DNA of 64,000 nt, taken from Candidatus Poribacteria bacterium. Lineage in GTDB: Bacteria; Poribacteria; WGA-4E; PCPOR2b. The notes under the pieces were generated by a model. That model ran no database searches and was not told the origin of the DNA. It was given only the letters and a program-made list of their open reading frames with translations. Location of the stretch: contig JAPPKS010000018.1 in the NCBI GenBank assembly GCA_028819845.1, positions 51,443-115,442 on the forward strand, given 5' to 3'. Below are positions 1-8,956 of the stretch, piece by piece (positions within the stretch are counted from its first letter, which is position 1; every line of letters begins with the position of its first letter). A program made the translations under genes and the position numbers.

Positions 1-1
1 C

Positions 2-334
2 CCGAATTTCTCGCTCGGAGGCGTAGTATTCGCGGTTGAAAAAGACGGTAAGCCGATGGGAACGATGCGGCCGGCGCGCGGATTTTATCACAAAGCCGGG
101 CAGGGCGAACAAGATACGATCGAATCTTCGATTCGTCATTTCGGATTAAATGACTTGTATATTGCATTAGGCCCCCTCCCTGAAAACGTGCCAGCCCATT
201 TGGAGTCGGGAGGCATCGTTTCTGTCCAAGTTTACCATAATCCGCTTGTCAATGTAGTCTGGCTTGGCGTTGCCGTTATGATGATTGGCGGTTTCGTCGC
301 AATGTGTGAGAAGCACGCAAAAGGCAATGTGTAA
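2..334 (+). CDS. ccmF: CcmF C-terminal end (partial, runs off the left edge)
   Basis: This is the last 110 residues of a haem lyase subunit of the CcmF family, which helps attach haem to apocytochrome c at the outer face of the inner membrane. The reading frame is open from base 2. Visible family traits are the periplasmic segment with GFYHKAGQGEQDTIESSIRH, the phrase DLYIALG, and a final membrane helix VVWLGVAVMMIGGFVAM followed by a short basic tail. The stop lies 1 base before the ATG of the CcmH gene, so the two are translated together. The start is outside the window. Confidence 0.8.
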   Translation, partial: PNFSLGGVVFAVEKDGKPMGTMRPARGFYHKAGQGEQDTIESSIRHFGLNDLYIALGPLPENVPAHLESGGIVSVQVYHNPLVNVVWLGVAVMMIGGFVAMCEKHAKGNV

Positions 335-335
335 A

Positions 336-842
336 ATGAAAATCCGCAGCACCGTTCTCTTGATTTTAATGTCCTTTGGCTGCTTAATTTCAGCAGAGGA
401 TGGTCAAGAACAATTGTCCGCAAGCGAATCATCGCTCGATTCAAACCTAGAAGAATTGATGACAAGCGTGTACTGCCACTGCGGCTGCGTGCGAGAAACG
501 ATAAGGAATTGCGTCTGCGGCACTGCTCAACAGATTGAAACAGATTTTCGCAGTCACCTGGCCGCTGGGGAAACGGTTCAACAGATTCGGACCGACTATC
601 TTGAAATGTACGGAACGCAGTTCTCGGCTCTGATGCCTGCCAAGGGATTTAATATCGTCGCATATGCGATGCCGGCGGTTATCATCATTTTGCTCGGCGT
701 GATTATCTTTTTGGTGCTTAGATCGAAGCGCAGCACGACATTATCCGATTCGACAGTTCCGACCGAGCAGGGGCCGTCGGAATCAGCCAGTCAATACGCT
801 GAAATTGAGGAAGAATTGGAACGATACAAACAGCAAAGGTAG
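336..842 (+). CDS. ccmH: CcmH-type cytochrome c maturation protein
   Basis: A 168-residue membrane-anchored thiol protein, expected to reduce apocytochrome c cysteines or present the haem-binding motif to the haem lyase. Residues 1-20 are a signal peptide or anchor. The cysteine cluster C47-H-C49-G-C51 with C59 and C61 (YCHCGCVRETIRNCVCG) replaces the usual LRCxxC. Residues about 110-130 form a membrane helix, followed by an acidic helical tail ending EEELERYKQQR. ATG 336 is chosen over TTG 285 because AAAGG lies about 11 bases upstream and the signal peptide then starts directly. The gene sits between ccmF and a CcmI-like gene. Confidence 0.75.
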   Translation: MKIRSTVLLILMSFGCLISAEDGQEQLSASESSLDSNLEELMTSVYCHCGCVRETIRNCVCGTAQQIETDFRSHLAAGETVQQIRTDYLEMYGTQFSALMPAKGFNIVAYAMPAVIIILLGVIIFLVLRSKRSTTLSDSTVPTEQGPSESASQYAEIEEELERYKQQR

Positions 843-855
843 CGTCGGGCATTAT

Positions 856-1209
856 ATGCCGGGAGTAATTATGTTTTTTGTGTTTTTATGGATATTATTG
901 CTTGGAATGCCCCTTTTGGTCTATCTAGGTCTGCCGCTTTGGTCTCAACCCCGCATTTCGCCAGACATTCAACCTGCGGAGGCGCGTATGCAAACGCTAT
1001 TCCTTGAGCGTGAGCGCGGCTATTCAGCGCTTGTAGACCTTGAGGAAGATTATGAAACGGGCAAGTTATCGCAAGCGGATTATCAAACCCTACGAGCGCA
1101 ACTGCTTCAAGAAACAGCAGCGGTTATGACACGGATTGATACGACTGCCACCGTGTCGGTGGAAGAAGAAATCGAGAGATACAAACAAGAGAAGCATTCA
1201 CGGGGTTGA
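856..1209 (+). CDS. CcmI-like small membrane protein
   Basis: A 117-residue protein with an N-terminal membrane helix (VIMFFVFLWILLLGMPLLVYLG) and a helical soluble part containing ALVDLEEDYETGKLSQADY, the signature seen near the N terminus of CcmI-type and related cytochrome c biogenesis proteins. ATG 856 is preferred; upstream starts would overlap ccmH by about 40 bases. It ends EEEIERYKQEKHSRG, echoing the C terminus of the neighbouring CcmH. Probable role is in the Ccm complex; the exact step is inferred from context. Confidence 0.55.
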   Translation: MPGVIMFFVFLWILLLGMPLLVYLGLPLWSQPRISPDIQPAEARMQTLFLERERGYSALVDLEEDYETGKLSQADYQTLRAQLLQETAAVMTRIDTTATVSVEEEIERYKQEKHSRG

Positions 1210-1217
1210 AAAAATTC

Positions 1218-2480
1218 ATGCGCGACAACCGTGTAGTTAATAAGGTGCCCAACGTGCGCATGTTGCGGTTTATTCCCCAGGTTCTATTTTTATTATTCGT
1301 GGTTTCAATCATTCAGTCTCCTGTGGATGGACAAAACGCCGCCGGCAGAATCGAAGGGCGCGTCATAGATAAGGGGAAGGATCAACCGGTATCTCAACAG
1401 ATAGTAATTTTGCGGATTCACCAGGAAAGCAAAGATGTCCAGCAACGCGACACTAAAACTGACAACAGCGGGGCTTATGCCTTTGATAATCTTTCAACGG
1501 CTTTCGATGTACACTACGTTGTTTCGACCACGTACGACGGAGAGGAATATGTCGAGAAAGACATTGTTCTGTCGGAGTGGGTGCCTAGAGTCAAGGTAAA
1601 TATTGACATTGGAGGTTTTACCGATGACCCCTCGAAGGTGAAGATTCGGCAGCATACAATTGTTATTACCCCGCCTCCGGCAGATCATGCTCAACACCAA
1701 GCCGTTTCGGTGATGGAGATTATTGGGGTCGAAAACACGAGCGATGCAGTGTTCCGATTCGATCTTGACAATCAATCGACGGGTCTGTATTTTAATCTGC
1801 CGAAGGGGTACGAAGCACTACGGATCGATTCGGGTTTCAAACAGGATATGACTGCCCAGACGGCTCGGTTGATTGCTAATCAGCCGCTGGAGCCGGGCAA
1901 TTCAAGAGTTGGGTTTTCTTATGTCGTACACATTGACTCTGGATTAGATCTATCTCGGAAACTGACATTTGATACGGATGAGGTCTACGTTTTTGTTTCG
2001 GAAGGAACCCCATTGACATCACAATCGAGAATTTTGGGTGCGGGGCGCAGGGAGCAAGTCCACGAGCAGATTTACACGATTTATGCGACGGATCCGGCAA
2101 AGCCCTTAACAACCGGGCAAATTGCAGATTTGCGCTTCAAGGCGATGAACCGGAATCCGTCAAATCCAACGCTGATTGCGCTGATAGCCATCTCAGCCGC
2201 CCTTGCAGGTGGTTTTTTGGTAGCGGCAATCTTCAAAATGCGGCGTCCTACACTGAATACTGCTGACGATACTCAGAAGCCGAAAGGATTACCCGATGCA
2301 AGTTGGCTGGGCAAGTTAGACGCTGCCGACCTTGAGCGCACGCGCGTTGCCCGACTCGAGATAATTACGCGGTTGGAAGCGTTGTACGAAGCGCGCGAAA
2401 TCTCTGAGCGGGTGTATAACCGGCTGCGGAAAGAGCAAGTCGACCGGCTTGAGTCCGTCCTGGTGCAAATCAACGGATAA
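1218..2480 (+). CDS. Exported protein with carboxypeptidase regulatory-like domain and a C-terminal membrane anchor
   Basis: About 420 residues. A signal peptide (LRFIPQVLFLLFVVSIIQS) is followed by a carboxypeptidase regulatory-like beta-sandwich beginning GRIEGRVIDKG and including DNSGAYAFDNL, then a second beta-rich region. One membrane helix (LIALIAISAALAGGFLVAAIF) leads to a cytoplasmic helical tail with LEALYEAREISERVYNRL. This tail resembles the ALVDLEEDYETGKLSQADY helix of the preceding gene, hinting at a shared docking partner. The start is uncertain: TTG 1206 overlaps the upstream stop, ATG 1218 is chosen, ATG 1260 is possible. Last gene of the ccm operon; function unknown. Confidence 0.65.
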   Translation: MRDNRVVNKVPNVRMLRFIPQVLFLLFVVSIIQSPVDGQNAAGRIEGRVIDKGKDQPVSQQIVILRIHQESKDVQQRDTKTDNSGAYAFDNLSTAFDVHYVVSTTYDGEEYVEKDIVLSEWVPRVKVNIDIGGFTDDPSKVKIRQHTIVITPPPADHAQHQAVSVMEIIGVENTSDAVFRFDLDNQSTGLYFNLPKGYEALRIDSGFKQDMTAQTARLIANQPLEPGNSRVGFSYVVHIDSGLDLSRKLTFDTDEVYVFVSEGTPLTSQSRILGAGRREQVHEQIYTIYATDPAKPLTTGQIADLRFKAMNRNPSNPTLIALIAISAALAGGFLVAAIFKMRRPTLNTADDTQKPKGLPDASWLGKLDAADLERTRVARLEIITRLEALYEAREISERVYNRLRKEQVDRLESVLVQING

Positions 2481-2578
2481 GTACACGCATTTTATTTCAT
2501 CTTCAGTTATCTCTGGGTTTAAATGATTGACGCTGCACCTCAGGCGTGGATGTTAAATACTCTGGAGGAGAGAGAGGC

Positions 2579-3619
2579 ATGAATACCAGTCGCCGGATAC
2601 AAGCCGATAAGCTTCAGACCTTTATCGCGCAGCTTTGTGAGACTGTTGGAACCCCTCGCAACATAGCGGAATCGGTGTCAAGAATCCTTGTGAACGCCGA
2701 CCTCAAAGGCCATACTTCTCACGGTGTGTTCTTAATGAGGCATTACATGCATTCAATAGAGCACGACGGTTTATTTCCTAGCAATGTACCGGAGATTCTT
2801 CAGCAAACCCCGAGTACCGCATTTGTGGATGCACGCAAAGGCTGGGGGCACTATTCCGCACAATGGAGTATGAATCTCGCCATGCAGAAAGCGCGTTCTA
2901 CCGGGATAGGAGCGGTCACCTTCGTAAACATGAACCATATTGGTAGATTGGGCGAATACGTTGAACAAGCTGCGTCGGAAGGGTTTATCGGCATAGTGAC
3001 CGAGGGGTGGGGTGCGCCGGGCCCCGGGGAAATGACCGAGCATGGAGTGATTGCTAACCGTCTGAGCACAAACCCGGTGGCGCTTGGCGTTCCGAGTGCC
3101 GATGGGAAGCCTTTCATATCAGATTTCGCAACAACAGTGTTTGCGAATTCAAAAGTCCATGTCTACAAAATGAAGGGAATGAAACTGCCGCCCGGATGTA
3201 TTGTAGATAAGAATGGACAGCCAAGCATTGAGCCTGATGATTACATTGAAGGCGGCAGACTTCTGGTTTTTGGCGGTATCAAAGGCTATGCGATTTCTTT
3301 AATGACATGTCTTCTCGGGGCGCTTGGGGGTGCCTTCAACCGCCCATCAGGCGGTATCGGCGGGACGCTTTTTCAGGCGATTGATGTGAGCGCCTTTCAG
3401 CCTCTTGAGGATTATCAGCAGAATGCCAGCGCTTTTCTTGAAGGTATGCGGTCCACGCCGCCAGCGCCAGGGTTTTCGGAAGTACTTGTGCCTGGAGACC
3501 TGGAACGAAGGGTTGAACAAGAACAGTTGCGCGATGGGATTGAATTACCGGAGACTGTCTGGAGCAAGCTTCTGGAATACAGTGAGAAATACAACTTAGA
3601 ACTAGAACTAGAACGCTAG
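2579..3619 (+). CDS. Malate/L-lactate dehydrogenase family oxidoreductase (Ldh_2)
   Basis: A 346-residue NAD(P)-dependent 2-hydroxyacid or related oxidoreductase of the Ldh_2/YlbC/ComC family. Typical landmarks are ADLKGHTSHG near residue 40, FVNMNHIGRLGEYVEQA near 115 and RLSTNPVALGVPS near 160. ATG 2579 is chosen because GGAGGAGAGAG lies just upstream at 2563-2573. The substrate cannot be told from sequence. It stands alone, with a 240-base gap before the GH116 gene. Confidence 0.8.
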   Translation: MNTSRRIQADKLQTFIAQLCETVGTPRNIAESVSRILVNADLKGHTSHGVFLMRHYMHSIEHDGLFPSNVPEILQQTPSTAFVDARKGWGHYSAQWSMNLAMQKARSTGIGAVTFVNMNHIGRLGEYVEQAASEGFIGIVTEGWGAPGPGEMTEHGVIANRLSTNPVALGVPSADGKPFISDFATTVFANSKVHVYKMKGMKLPPGCIVDKNGQPSIEPDDYIEGGRLLVFGGIKGYAISLMTCLLGALGGAFNRPSGGIGGTLFQAIDVSAFQPLEDYQQNASAFLEGMRSTPPAPGFSEVLVPGDLERRVEQEQLRDGIELPETVWSKLLEYSEKYNLELELER

Positions 3620-3859
3620 GCAAATTCGTCGGTTAAAGTTAAATCAATTATAATTTGTACACTGCGCCAGGTTCGGTTTCCTAATCGAACCGGTATTTAT
3701 CCAGTCCGTAAGTGCGGTTGGCAACCGCGCCTGCGGAAACATGTGCAAATATGAGTGGAAATGACGATATCCTTGATGCCGTGTGAAATCGGAGTTAAAG
3801 TGCATTAGGACTCTTGCCGATTCTAGTAGAAAATTTATGAGGTAAATGGAGAACAACAA

Positions 3860-6316
3860 GTGAACACAACTGCAATAGCGGGTATGCACGGAGGAAATTC
3901 CGGTCATCGGAACAACCGGAGGCTTTTTTCTACAGATGCGCCGGTGCTTGAGTGGTCACAATTCCCGGCGGACGGGTTTAGCGAACCTGCATGCGGCGTG
4001 ATATACAGACGCAAACAGCGAATTGAGAACGGGATGCCTTTAGGCGGGATTGACACAGGACGACTCGATTTGAACACGGATGCAACCTTCGGATACTGCA
4101 CGATTTTTAACTCCATCTGTCCCGAAGGCGGTCCGCTGGAACTGCCGTTTCTTGGCATGACAGTAGGTGAACAGGTCTGGTTGCTTAGCGATCCGCGGGA
4201 AGCGTACGGCGGTTACATGTGGTTTGGCATCCAGACGCCGCGTGAAATCCATTATTGGGGGCATTATCCCGTAGCGGACCTGGAATACGAGATGCCGGGA
4301 TCGCCTGTCAATGTTGGACTGCGCGCCTGGGCGCCGTTTCTCCCCGGAGACTCTGGGGCCACCAACACTCCCGGAATCGTGTTTGAAGTACATCTCCGCA
4401 ATGCGACGGACACGGCGCAGGAGGGGCGATTAGCTTTCAGTTTTCCCGGGCCGACCCAGGCTGAAGCCCAGATTGAAGCGCACAGCTCGCGTGAAAAAGC
4501 ACGGATGCCGTACGGCCATACGTGGATTGCACTTGCGCCGGAACCGGTGAAGGCGGAGCGGCAAACCGTACACGGAGAATTTACCGGGTTGGTTGTTACA
4601 TCGGAAAAAGTTCCAGAAATCGGCTACGCACTCGGTGTAGTTGGTGAGGCGGAAATCGAAATCGGCGGCGGACTGGCGATTCGGAGCCCGTCTATGAGCA
4701 GCGGTAAAGCTTGGGCGAAAATTGGCTCTGAACTTCCCGAACCCGGTGAAACGGACTTTAGCGGTTCGATTTCCGTCGGCTACCAACTGCCGCCGGGAGA
4801 GGAAAAAGTCGTTCGGTTTGTGCTTGCATGGTATGCGCCCATGTGGATAGGAGAAGGTCCGCACACATTCACGCACATGTACACTACCCGGTACAAGAGT
4901 GCCCTTGATGCGGCTCAATTTCTAAGCCGCGAACACGACTCTCTTTTGCGGCGCGTCCTAGCGTGGCAGGAGGTTATCTATACGGAGGCGAACCTCCCGA
5001 ATTGGCTCCAAGATTCGCTGATAAATATACTTCACCTATTCGCTATCAACGGCCTGTGGGCAGCGGCGCGCCCTCCGATTGGACCGTGGTGTCACCCGGA
5101 GGAAGGGCTGTTTGGGCTGATTGATGGGATCACGGAGAATCCAGCCGTTGAGCCTATCCCCGACACCTTTTACGCCAATGCACCTCTCGTTTTCTTTTTC
5201 CCCGATCTCGCCCTTTCAACGCTGCGCGGCTACAAAGCCTACCAGTTTGCGAATGGCGCAGCGCCGTGGATATTTGGCGGCGTTGTGGGCGCTGCTATAG
5301 GCGGCTACGAGCCGACGATGGGCGCCGAGTTTGCGATGCCAACACCGGGATATCAGACGACGACCAATGGGCCGTGCTACGTTGATTTAGTTGACCGATA
5401 CCTGCTCCGCACGGGCGACAAGGGAATCCTTGCAGAGTTCTACCCATCCATTAAGAAAAATACAATCTACACGATGAACCTCAGGCCAGAGGATGGCGCC
5501 GACGGTATCATCAGTGTACCGAGTGGGAATTTGGATCCGTACGGACCTAATCAGCCGCCGGGACACCACCTCGAATGGTTTGAAGCGGTATTGTGGTTTG
5601 GGATGACATCCCACGTGGGAGGCATCCACCTAGCGAATTTGAGAATGGCGCTACGGCTGGCAGAGCAGGTAGGTGATGACGAGTTTGCCCGGCAATGCAA
5701 AGATTGGCTTGAGCAAGGGAGTCAATCGATGGAAGACAAGATGTGGGCAGGGTCATATTACTTGAGCTACAATGAGCCCAAAACCGGCCGAAAATCAGAT
5801 GATGTATTTGGGTATCAACTTGACGGGCAGTGGATGGCAAGATTCCACGGGTTGCCGGGCGTTTTTCGATCGGACCGAGTCAAGGAAACTCTGGAGACAA
5901 TCAAAAACACTTGCGCGGCGTTGACCCCCTATGGCGCATTGAATTTTTCTCGTCCAGACGGAAGTCTTTCCCAGGGTTTGGGATATGGCCCAACTGCATA
6001 TTTCACGCCCGAGCTGTTCATGCTTGCGATGACTTACATGTACGAGGGGGATAAGGATTTTGGCCTGGAACTGGCGCGCCGGTGTATTCATAATCTTACC
6101 ATCAACACGCTGTCTACCTGGAACTTGCCGAATCTCGTACGCGGCGATAACGGCGACCGGTTGTTTGGTGCGCACTATGTTCAGAACTTGATGCTTTGGG
6201 CGTTGCCGGCGGCTATGGAGGGCAAGGACATTTCTGCGTTCTGCGCATTGAACGGGTTGGTTGACCGTATTATTCAGGCGGCCGGAAAGCGTCAATTCGA
6301 CGTTGAAAACGTCTGA
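3860..6316 (+). CDS. GH116/DUF608 glycoside hydrolase-like protein, copy 1
   Basis: An 818-residue protein related to bile-acid beta-glucosidase GBA2 and archaeal GH116 enzymes. The N-terminal beta-domain starts with GMPLGGIDTGRLDLNTD; the C-terminal (alpha/alpha) barrel has HHLEWFEAVLWFG, FGYQLDGQW and a final segment WNLPNLVRGDNGDRLFGAHY. QLDGQW probably corresponds to the acid/base region of GH116, but this is inferred from memory of GBA2. No signal peptide is evident, so it may act in the cytoplasm. The start is GTG 3860 with GGAG 8 bases upstream; ATG 3884 is an alternative. A paralogue lies at 43301-45712. Confidence 0.8.
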   Translation: MNTTAIAGMHGGNSGHRNNRRLFSTDAPVLEWSQFPADGFSEPACGVIYRRKQRIENGMPLGGIDTGRLDLNTDATFGYCTIFNSICPEGGPLELPFLGMTVGEQVWLLSDPREAYGGYMWFGIQTPREIHYWGHYPVADLEYEMPGSPVNVGLRAWAPFLPGDSGATNTPGIVFEVHLRNATDTAQEGRLAFSFPGPTQAEAQIEAHSSREKARMPYGHTWIALAPEPVKAERQTVHGEFTGLVVTSEKVPEIGYALGVVGEAEIEIGGGLAIRSPSMSSGKAWAKIGSELPEPGETDFSGSISVGYQLPPGEEKVVRFVLAWYAPMWIGEGPHTFTHMYTTRYKSALDAAQFLSREHDSLLRRVLAWQEVIYTEANLPNWLQDSLINILHLFAINGLWAAARPPIGPWCHPEEGLFGLIDGITENPAVEPIPDTFYANAPLVFFFPDLALSTLRGYKAYQFANGAAPWIFGGVVGAAIGGYEPTMGAEFAMPTPGYQTTTNGPCYVDLVDRYLLRTGDKGILAEFYPSIKKNTIYTMNLRPEDGADGIISVPSGNLDPYGPNQPPGHHLEWFEAVLWFGMTSHVGGIHLANLRMALRLAEQVGDDEFARQCKDWLEQGSQSMEDKMWAGSYYLSYNEPKTGRKSDDVFGYQLDGQWMARFHGLPGVFRSDRVKETLETIKNTCAALTPYGALNFSRPDGSLSQGLGYGPTAYFTPELFMLAMTYMYEGDKDFGLELARRCIHNLTINTLSTWNLPNLVRGDNGDRLFGAHYVQNLMLWALPAAMEGKDISAFCALNGLVDRIIQAAGKRQFDVENV

Positions 6317-6508
6317 TATGATCTGACGAAGTCAGAATTGAGTTTAAGTCTTGAATTGGTGCGGGTTTTGAGTGAATATGCCGCGATTCGGAGATCGCTC
6401 CTAACGTGTCAAGTTCTAAATTAATTCCATTTTCTCACTAAACCCTGAAGAGCCAAATTATCTTGTGGCGAGGTATAGAAACCCTAAATCAGAATAAGGA
6501 GATTGCAA

Positions 6509-7216
6509 ATGCAAATTCTCATCATCGGGTGCGAATATACAGGCAAGACGACGCTTGCCCAAGGCATCACAAGATGGCATGAGGAAATGATGGGGCCTAT
6601 CGCATATCCGTATTGGCACGACCACTTCGTGTTGCCAAACGTCGGCCAAGGGCCCGATAGCCAAGCGGAGAATGAGGCTATCATTGAACTCCTCAAAACG
6701 GTTCCCTCGCTGGTCGAGAAATTTCAGCGTTTCCAATTCCTTTACCACCTACAGCCGCACCTTCTTCGAGGCGACGATTTCTTTCTGGTTAACTGGTATT
6801 ATGCCGACGCTGTGTATGGCCCGCTATATTACGGCGACTTTAAATCATCGTGGGAACCAGGTCACCAGTGGCTTGCTCAGTTTGTTGAGCATGAGGTAAA
6901 GGCGTTGGTACCGGAAATGCTCTTGACGCTGGTGAAGGCGTCACCAGACGTCATCCGTGAGCGTATGCACCGGAATCCACTCCCGAACTGCCCGATAAAA
7001 GAGAGTGATATAGAGATTGTACTGGATCGTTTCGAAGAACATTTCACGAATTCGCTATTCGATGCAAAAATTACGATAGATACAACGAACTTAACCGTAG
7101 AACAGACCCTGAAGGACTTCGTGCACAGAGCAGAACCCTTCCTACGATCTGTAGACCGGCAGCGGATTCTTAACCACCAAGTGTTGCAACAAACGAAATC
7201 CGTGGATTCCCCATGA
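6509..7216 (+). CDS. P-loop nucleotide/nucleoside kinase-like protein
   Basis: A 235-residue P-loop NTPase. The Walker A motif GCEYTGKTT covers residues 7-15 directly after the first beta strand. ERMHRNPLPNCPIKESDIE near residue 155 may be the lid, as in thymidylate or deoxynucleoside kinases. ATG 6509 is preferred over TTG 6503 because AAGGAG at 6496-6501 then sits 7 bases away. The substrate is unknown. Confidence 0.6.
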   Translation: MQILIIGCEYTGKTTLAQGITRWHEEMMGPIAYPYWHDHFVLPNVGQGPDSQAENEAIIELLKTVPSLVEKFQRFQFLYHLQPHLLRGDDFFLVNWYYADAVYGPLYYGDFKSSWEPGHQWLAQFVEHEVKALVPEMLLTLVKASPDVIRERMHRNPLPNCPIKESDIEIVLDRFEEHFTNSLFDAKITIDTTNLTVEQTLKDFVHRAEPFLRSVDRQRILNHQVLQQTKSVDSP

Positions 7217-7221
7217 TTTCA

Positions 7222-7329
7222 ATGCAGCGAGGAATAGGCATTGGGTCGGGTCATCCGATTTTTGAGGAAACGCTTTACATGCCCGCGCCGCTTGCGGGCC
7301 AGCGTTGGGAATACGTGGTTCAAAACTGA
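7222..7329 (+). CDS. Possible 35-residue small ORF
   Basis: A short open frame from ATG 7222 encoding MQRGIGIGSGHPIFEETLYM and ending in AGQRWEYVVQN. It may be a real small protein or the tail of a lost gene. It has a weak ribosome site, and a hairpin with arms GCCCGC/GCGGGC (7281-7286, 7294-7299) lies inside it. It fills most of the gap between the kinase and the DUF1080 gene. Confidence 0.2.
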   Translation: MQRGIGIGSGHPIFEETLYMPAPLAGQRWEYVVQN

Positions 7330-7359
7330 TAAACCTCTAATCAAGAAAGGAACGCGACA

Positions 7360-7977
7360 ATGCTACAAGCACCAGATTCAGCAGTTGTTCTTTTTAACGG
7401 CCAAGACGTTGACAATTGGACGCAACGCAATGGTTCGCCAGCGACTTGGGCGATCGCAGACGGTGCGATGACCACCTGTGACGCCGATATTCTAACCGAG
7501 GAAAAATTTACAGACTTCATGCTGCACCTGCAGTTTATGACTCCCGATATGCCGGAGGCAACTGGTCAAGCGAAGGGCAACAGCGGGGTATTCCTGCAAG
7601 GCCGATACGAAATTCAGGTGTTGGATTCTTACGGCATTGAAGTACCCGGCATGGGCGACTGCGGTGCAGTTTATAACGAACACGCTTCATTAGTGAATGC
7701 ATGCAAACCGCCGCTTCAGTGGCAAACGTACGATGTAATTTTCCGGGCGCCGCGAGTCGATGATTCGGGCAATCAGGTAGAGGCGGCTCGAGTAACTGTG
7801 TTGCAAAACGGGTTGGTAATTCAGAACAACGTCCATATTCCGAGCACCTCGGCAGGTGCGGTGGACGAAGATATTTTAGAGCCCGGTCCGCTATTGCTGC
7901 AGTATCATGGTGATGAGGTGCGGTATCGTGATGTTTGGGCCGTACCGCTGCCGCTTAAGGGGTCGGACGTATACTAA
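7360..7977 (+). CDS. DUF1080 (3-keto-disaccharide hydrolase-like) protein
   Basis: A 205-residue jelly-roll protein of the DUF1080 family, related to concanavalin-like lectin/glucanase folds. Family signatures are VVLFNGQDVDNWTQRNG at the N terminus, KGNSGVFLQGRYEIQVLDSY in the centre, QWQTYDVIFRAPR, and LLQYHGDEVRYRDVW at the end. Members have been linked to 3-keto-sugar hydrolysis. There is no signal peptide. The ATG has AAGAAAGGA just upstream. Its position near a GH116 enzyme and PhyH genes fits sugar catabolism, but no substrate can be named. Confidence 0.8.
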   Translation: MLQAPDSAVVLFNGQDVDNWTQRNGSPATWAIADGAMTTCDADILTEEKFTDFMLHLQFMTPDMPEATGQAKGNSGVFLQGRYEIQVLDSYGIEVPGMGDCGAVYNEHASLVNACKPPLQWQTYDVIFRAPRVDDSGNQVEAARVTVLQNGLVIQNNVHIPSTSAGAVDEDILEPGPLLLQYHGDEVRYRDVWAVPLPLKGSDVY

Positions 7978-8329
7978 TCTTTTCGCATTGCGTCGTTTTA
8001 GATCGCAATCGTTACGTGTAAAGCACTCCCTACACTGAGATTAGCTTGAAGGCGCTTTCATTTCTCTTTCAACGCTTTACTGTTAGTGCGTCCATTAAAC
8101 GCTGAGTTCCTTGTGTATACTCTTGCTTGGGTGTTTCACGCGCCTAGTCATGCTGACACGCGGGTGCTAGCATTGACAGCCGTAGGGATGCATAACACCG
8201 GGTGTGGTAGGTTCGCGACTTCTGTAGACTTCCGGTCAGCATTAAACGAGCGAACGTAGATTCCTTGTGGTTGCTAGGTTCTCTGCGGAAAGGTTTGTGA
8301 AAATACTGTGTATTGGCGCGGGGATCCAT
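7978..8329. other. Intergenic region, 352 bases
   Basis: No credible gene on either strand. The only promoter-like element is an extended -10, TGTGTATACT, ending at 8121 without a recognisable -35 at the right distance. No strong hairpin is seen after the DUF1080 stop. Confidence 0.4.
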
Positions 8330-8701
8330 ATGAAAGAAATGCGGTATACCACTGCGGTTATGGTTTGCGCTTTTGTGCTGGGTGGATGCGGTAACGCATA
8401 CCGCTCGCAACAAGCGGGCGAACCGATGACAACGGGATATGGCAACCTATACTTTGAACAGGGCAACATTTATATTAAGGAGAATCAATTTCACAAGGCA
8501 ATCGAACAATACAGACATGCGCTGCGCTTAAATCCGCATTCCGCCGTTATCCACGCCGCCCTCGGCTGGGCATATTACAACGTAGGCAACCTTGATGCAG
8601 CAATCGCTGAAGGCGAAAAGGTGATGCGTTTAGAACCGGATAACGACGATGTCAAGAAGTTGATGGATTTGCTCTACCGCCAGCGGATTCACGGACGTTA
8701 A
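8330..8701 (+). CDS. TPR lipoprotein
   Basis: A 123-residue lipoprotein. The signal peptide ends in the lipobox VLGGC with the lipidated cysteine at residue 20. Two tetratricopeptide repeats follow (YGNLYFEQGNIYIKENQFHK and AALGWAYYNVGNLDAAIAEG), so it is likely a periplasmic or outer-membrane scaffold. ATG 8330 is chosen because GGGGA lies 7 bases upstream and the lipobox is then correctly placed; GTG 8267 would add a non-signal extension. Confidence 0.7.
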   Translation: MKEMRYTTAVMVCAFVLGGCGNAYRSQQAGEPMTTGYGNLYFEQGNIYIKENQFHKAIEQYRHALRLNPHSAVIHAALGWAYYNVGNLDAAIAEGEKVMRLEPDNDDVKKLMDLLYRQRIHGR

Positions 8702-8897
8702 CTTGTCACAGCCGGACAAAACGCATAGAGTTCGCTTATCCAAAACTATTGCCTACCACCCGCTAATTCGAGGTTCTCTCCACGGCTCGATTTCCCATCA
8801 TTTTCGGTGTTATCCCGCATACAACTCACTATGAAAAAATGTCTAACTTCCAATATGAATCGCGAAAATTTGTGTGCTAGCCAAGGGTTGTTTCTTA

Positions 8898-8926
8898 TTG
8901 ACACGTGTTCGGCTAGTTGATAAAAT
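8898..8926 (+). promoter_or_regulatory. Sigma-70 type promoter for the phosphatase gene
   Basis: TTGACA (8898-8903), a 17-base spacer, then TAAAAT (8921-8926). Predicted transcript start is near 8933, giving a leader of about 24 bases before the GTG start at 8957. Confidence 0.75.
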
Positions 8927-8956
8927 TTTGTTCACAAGAACAGCGGGGAGAACACC

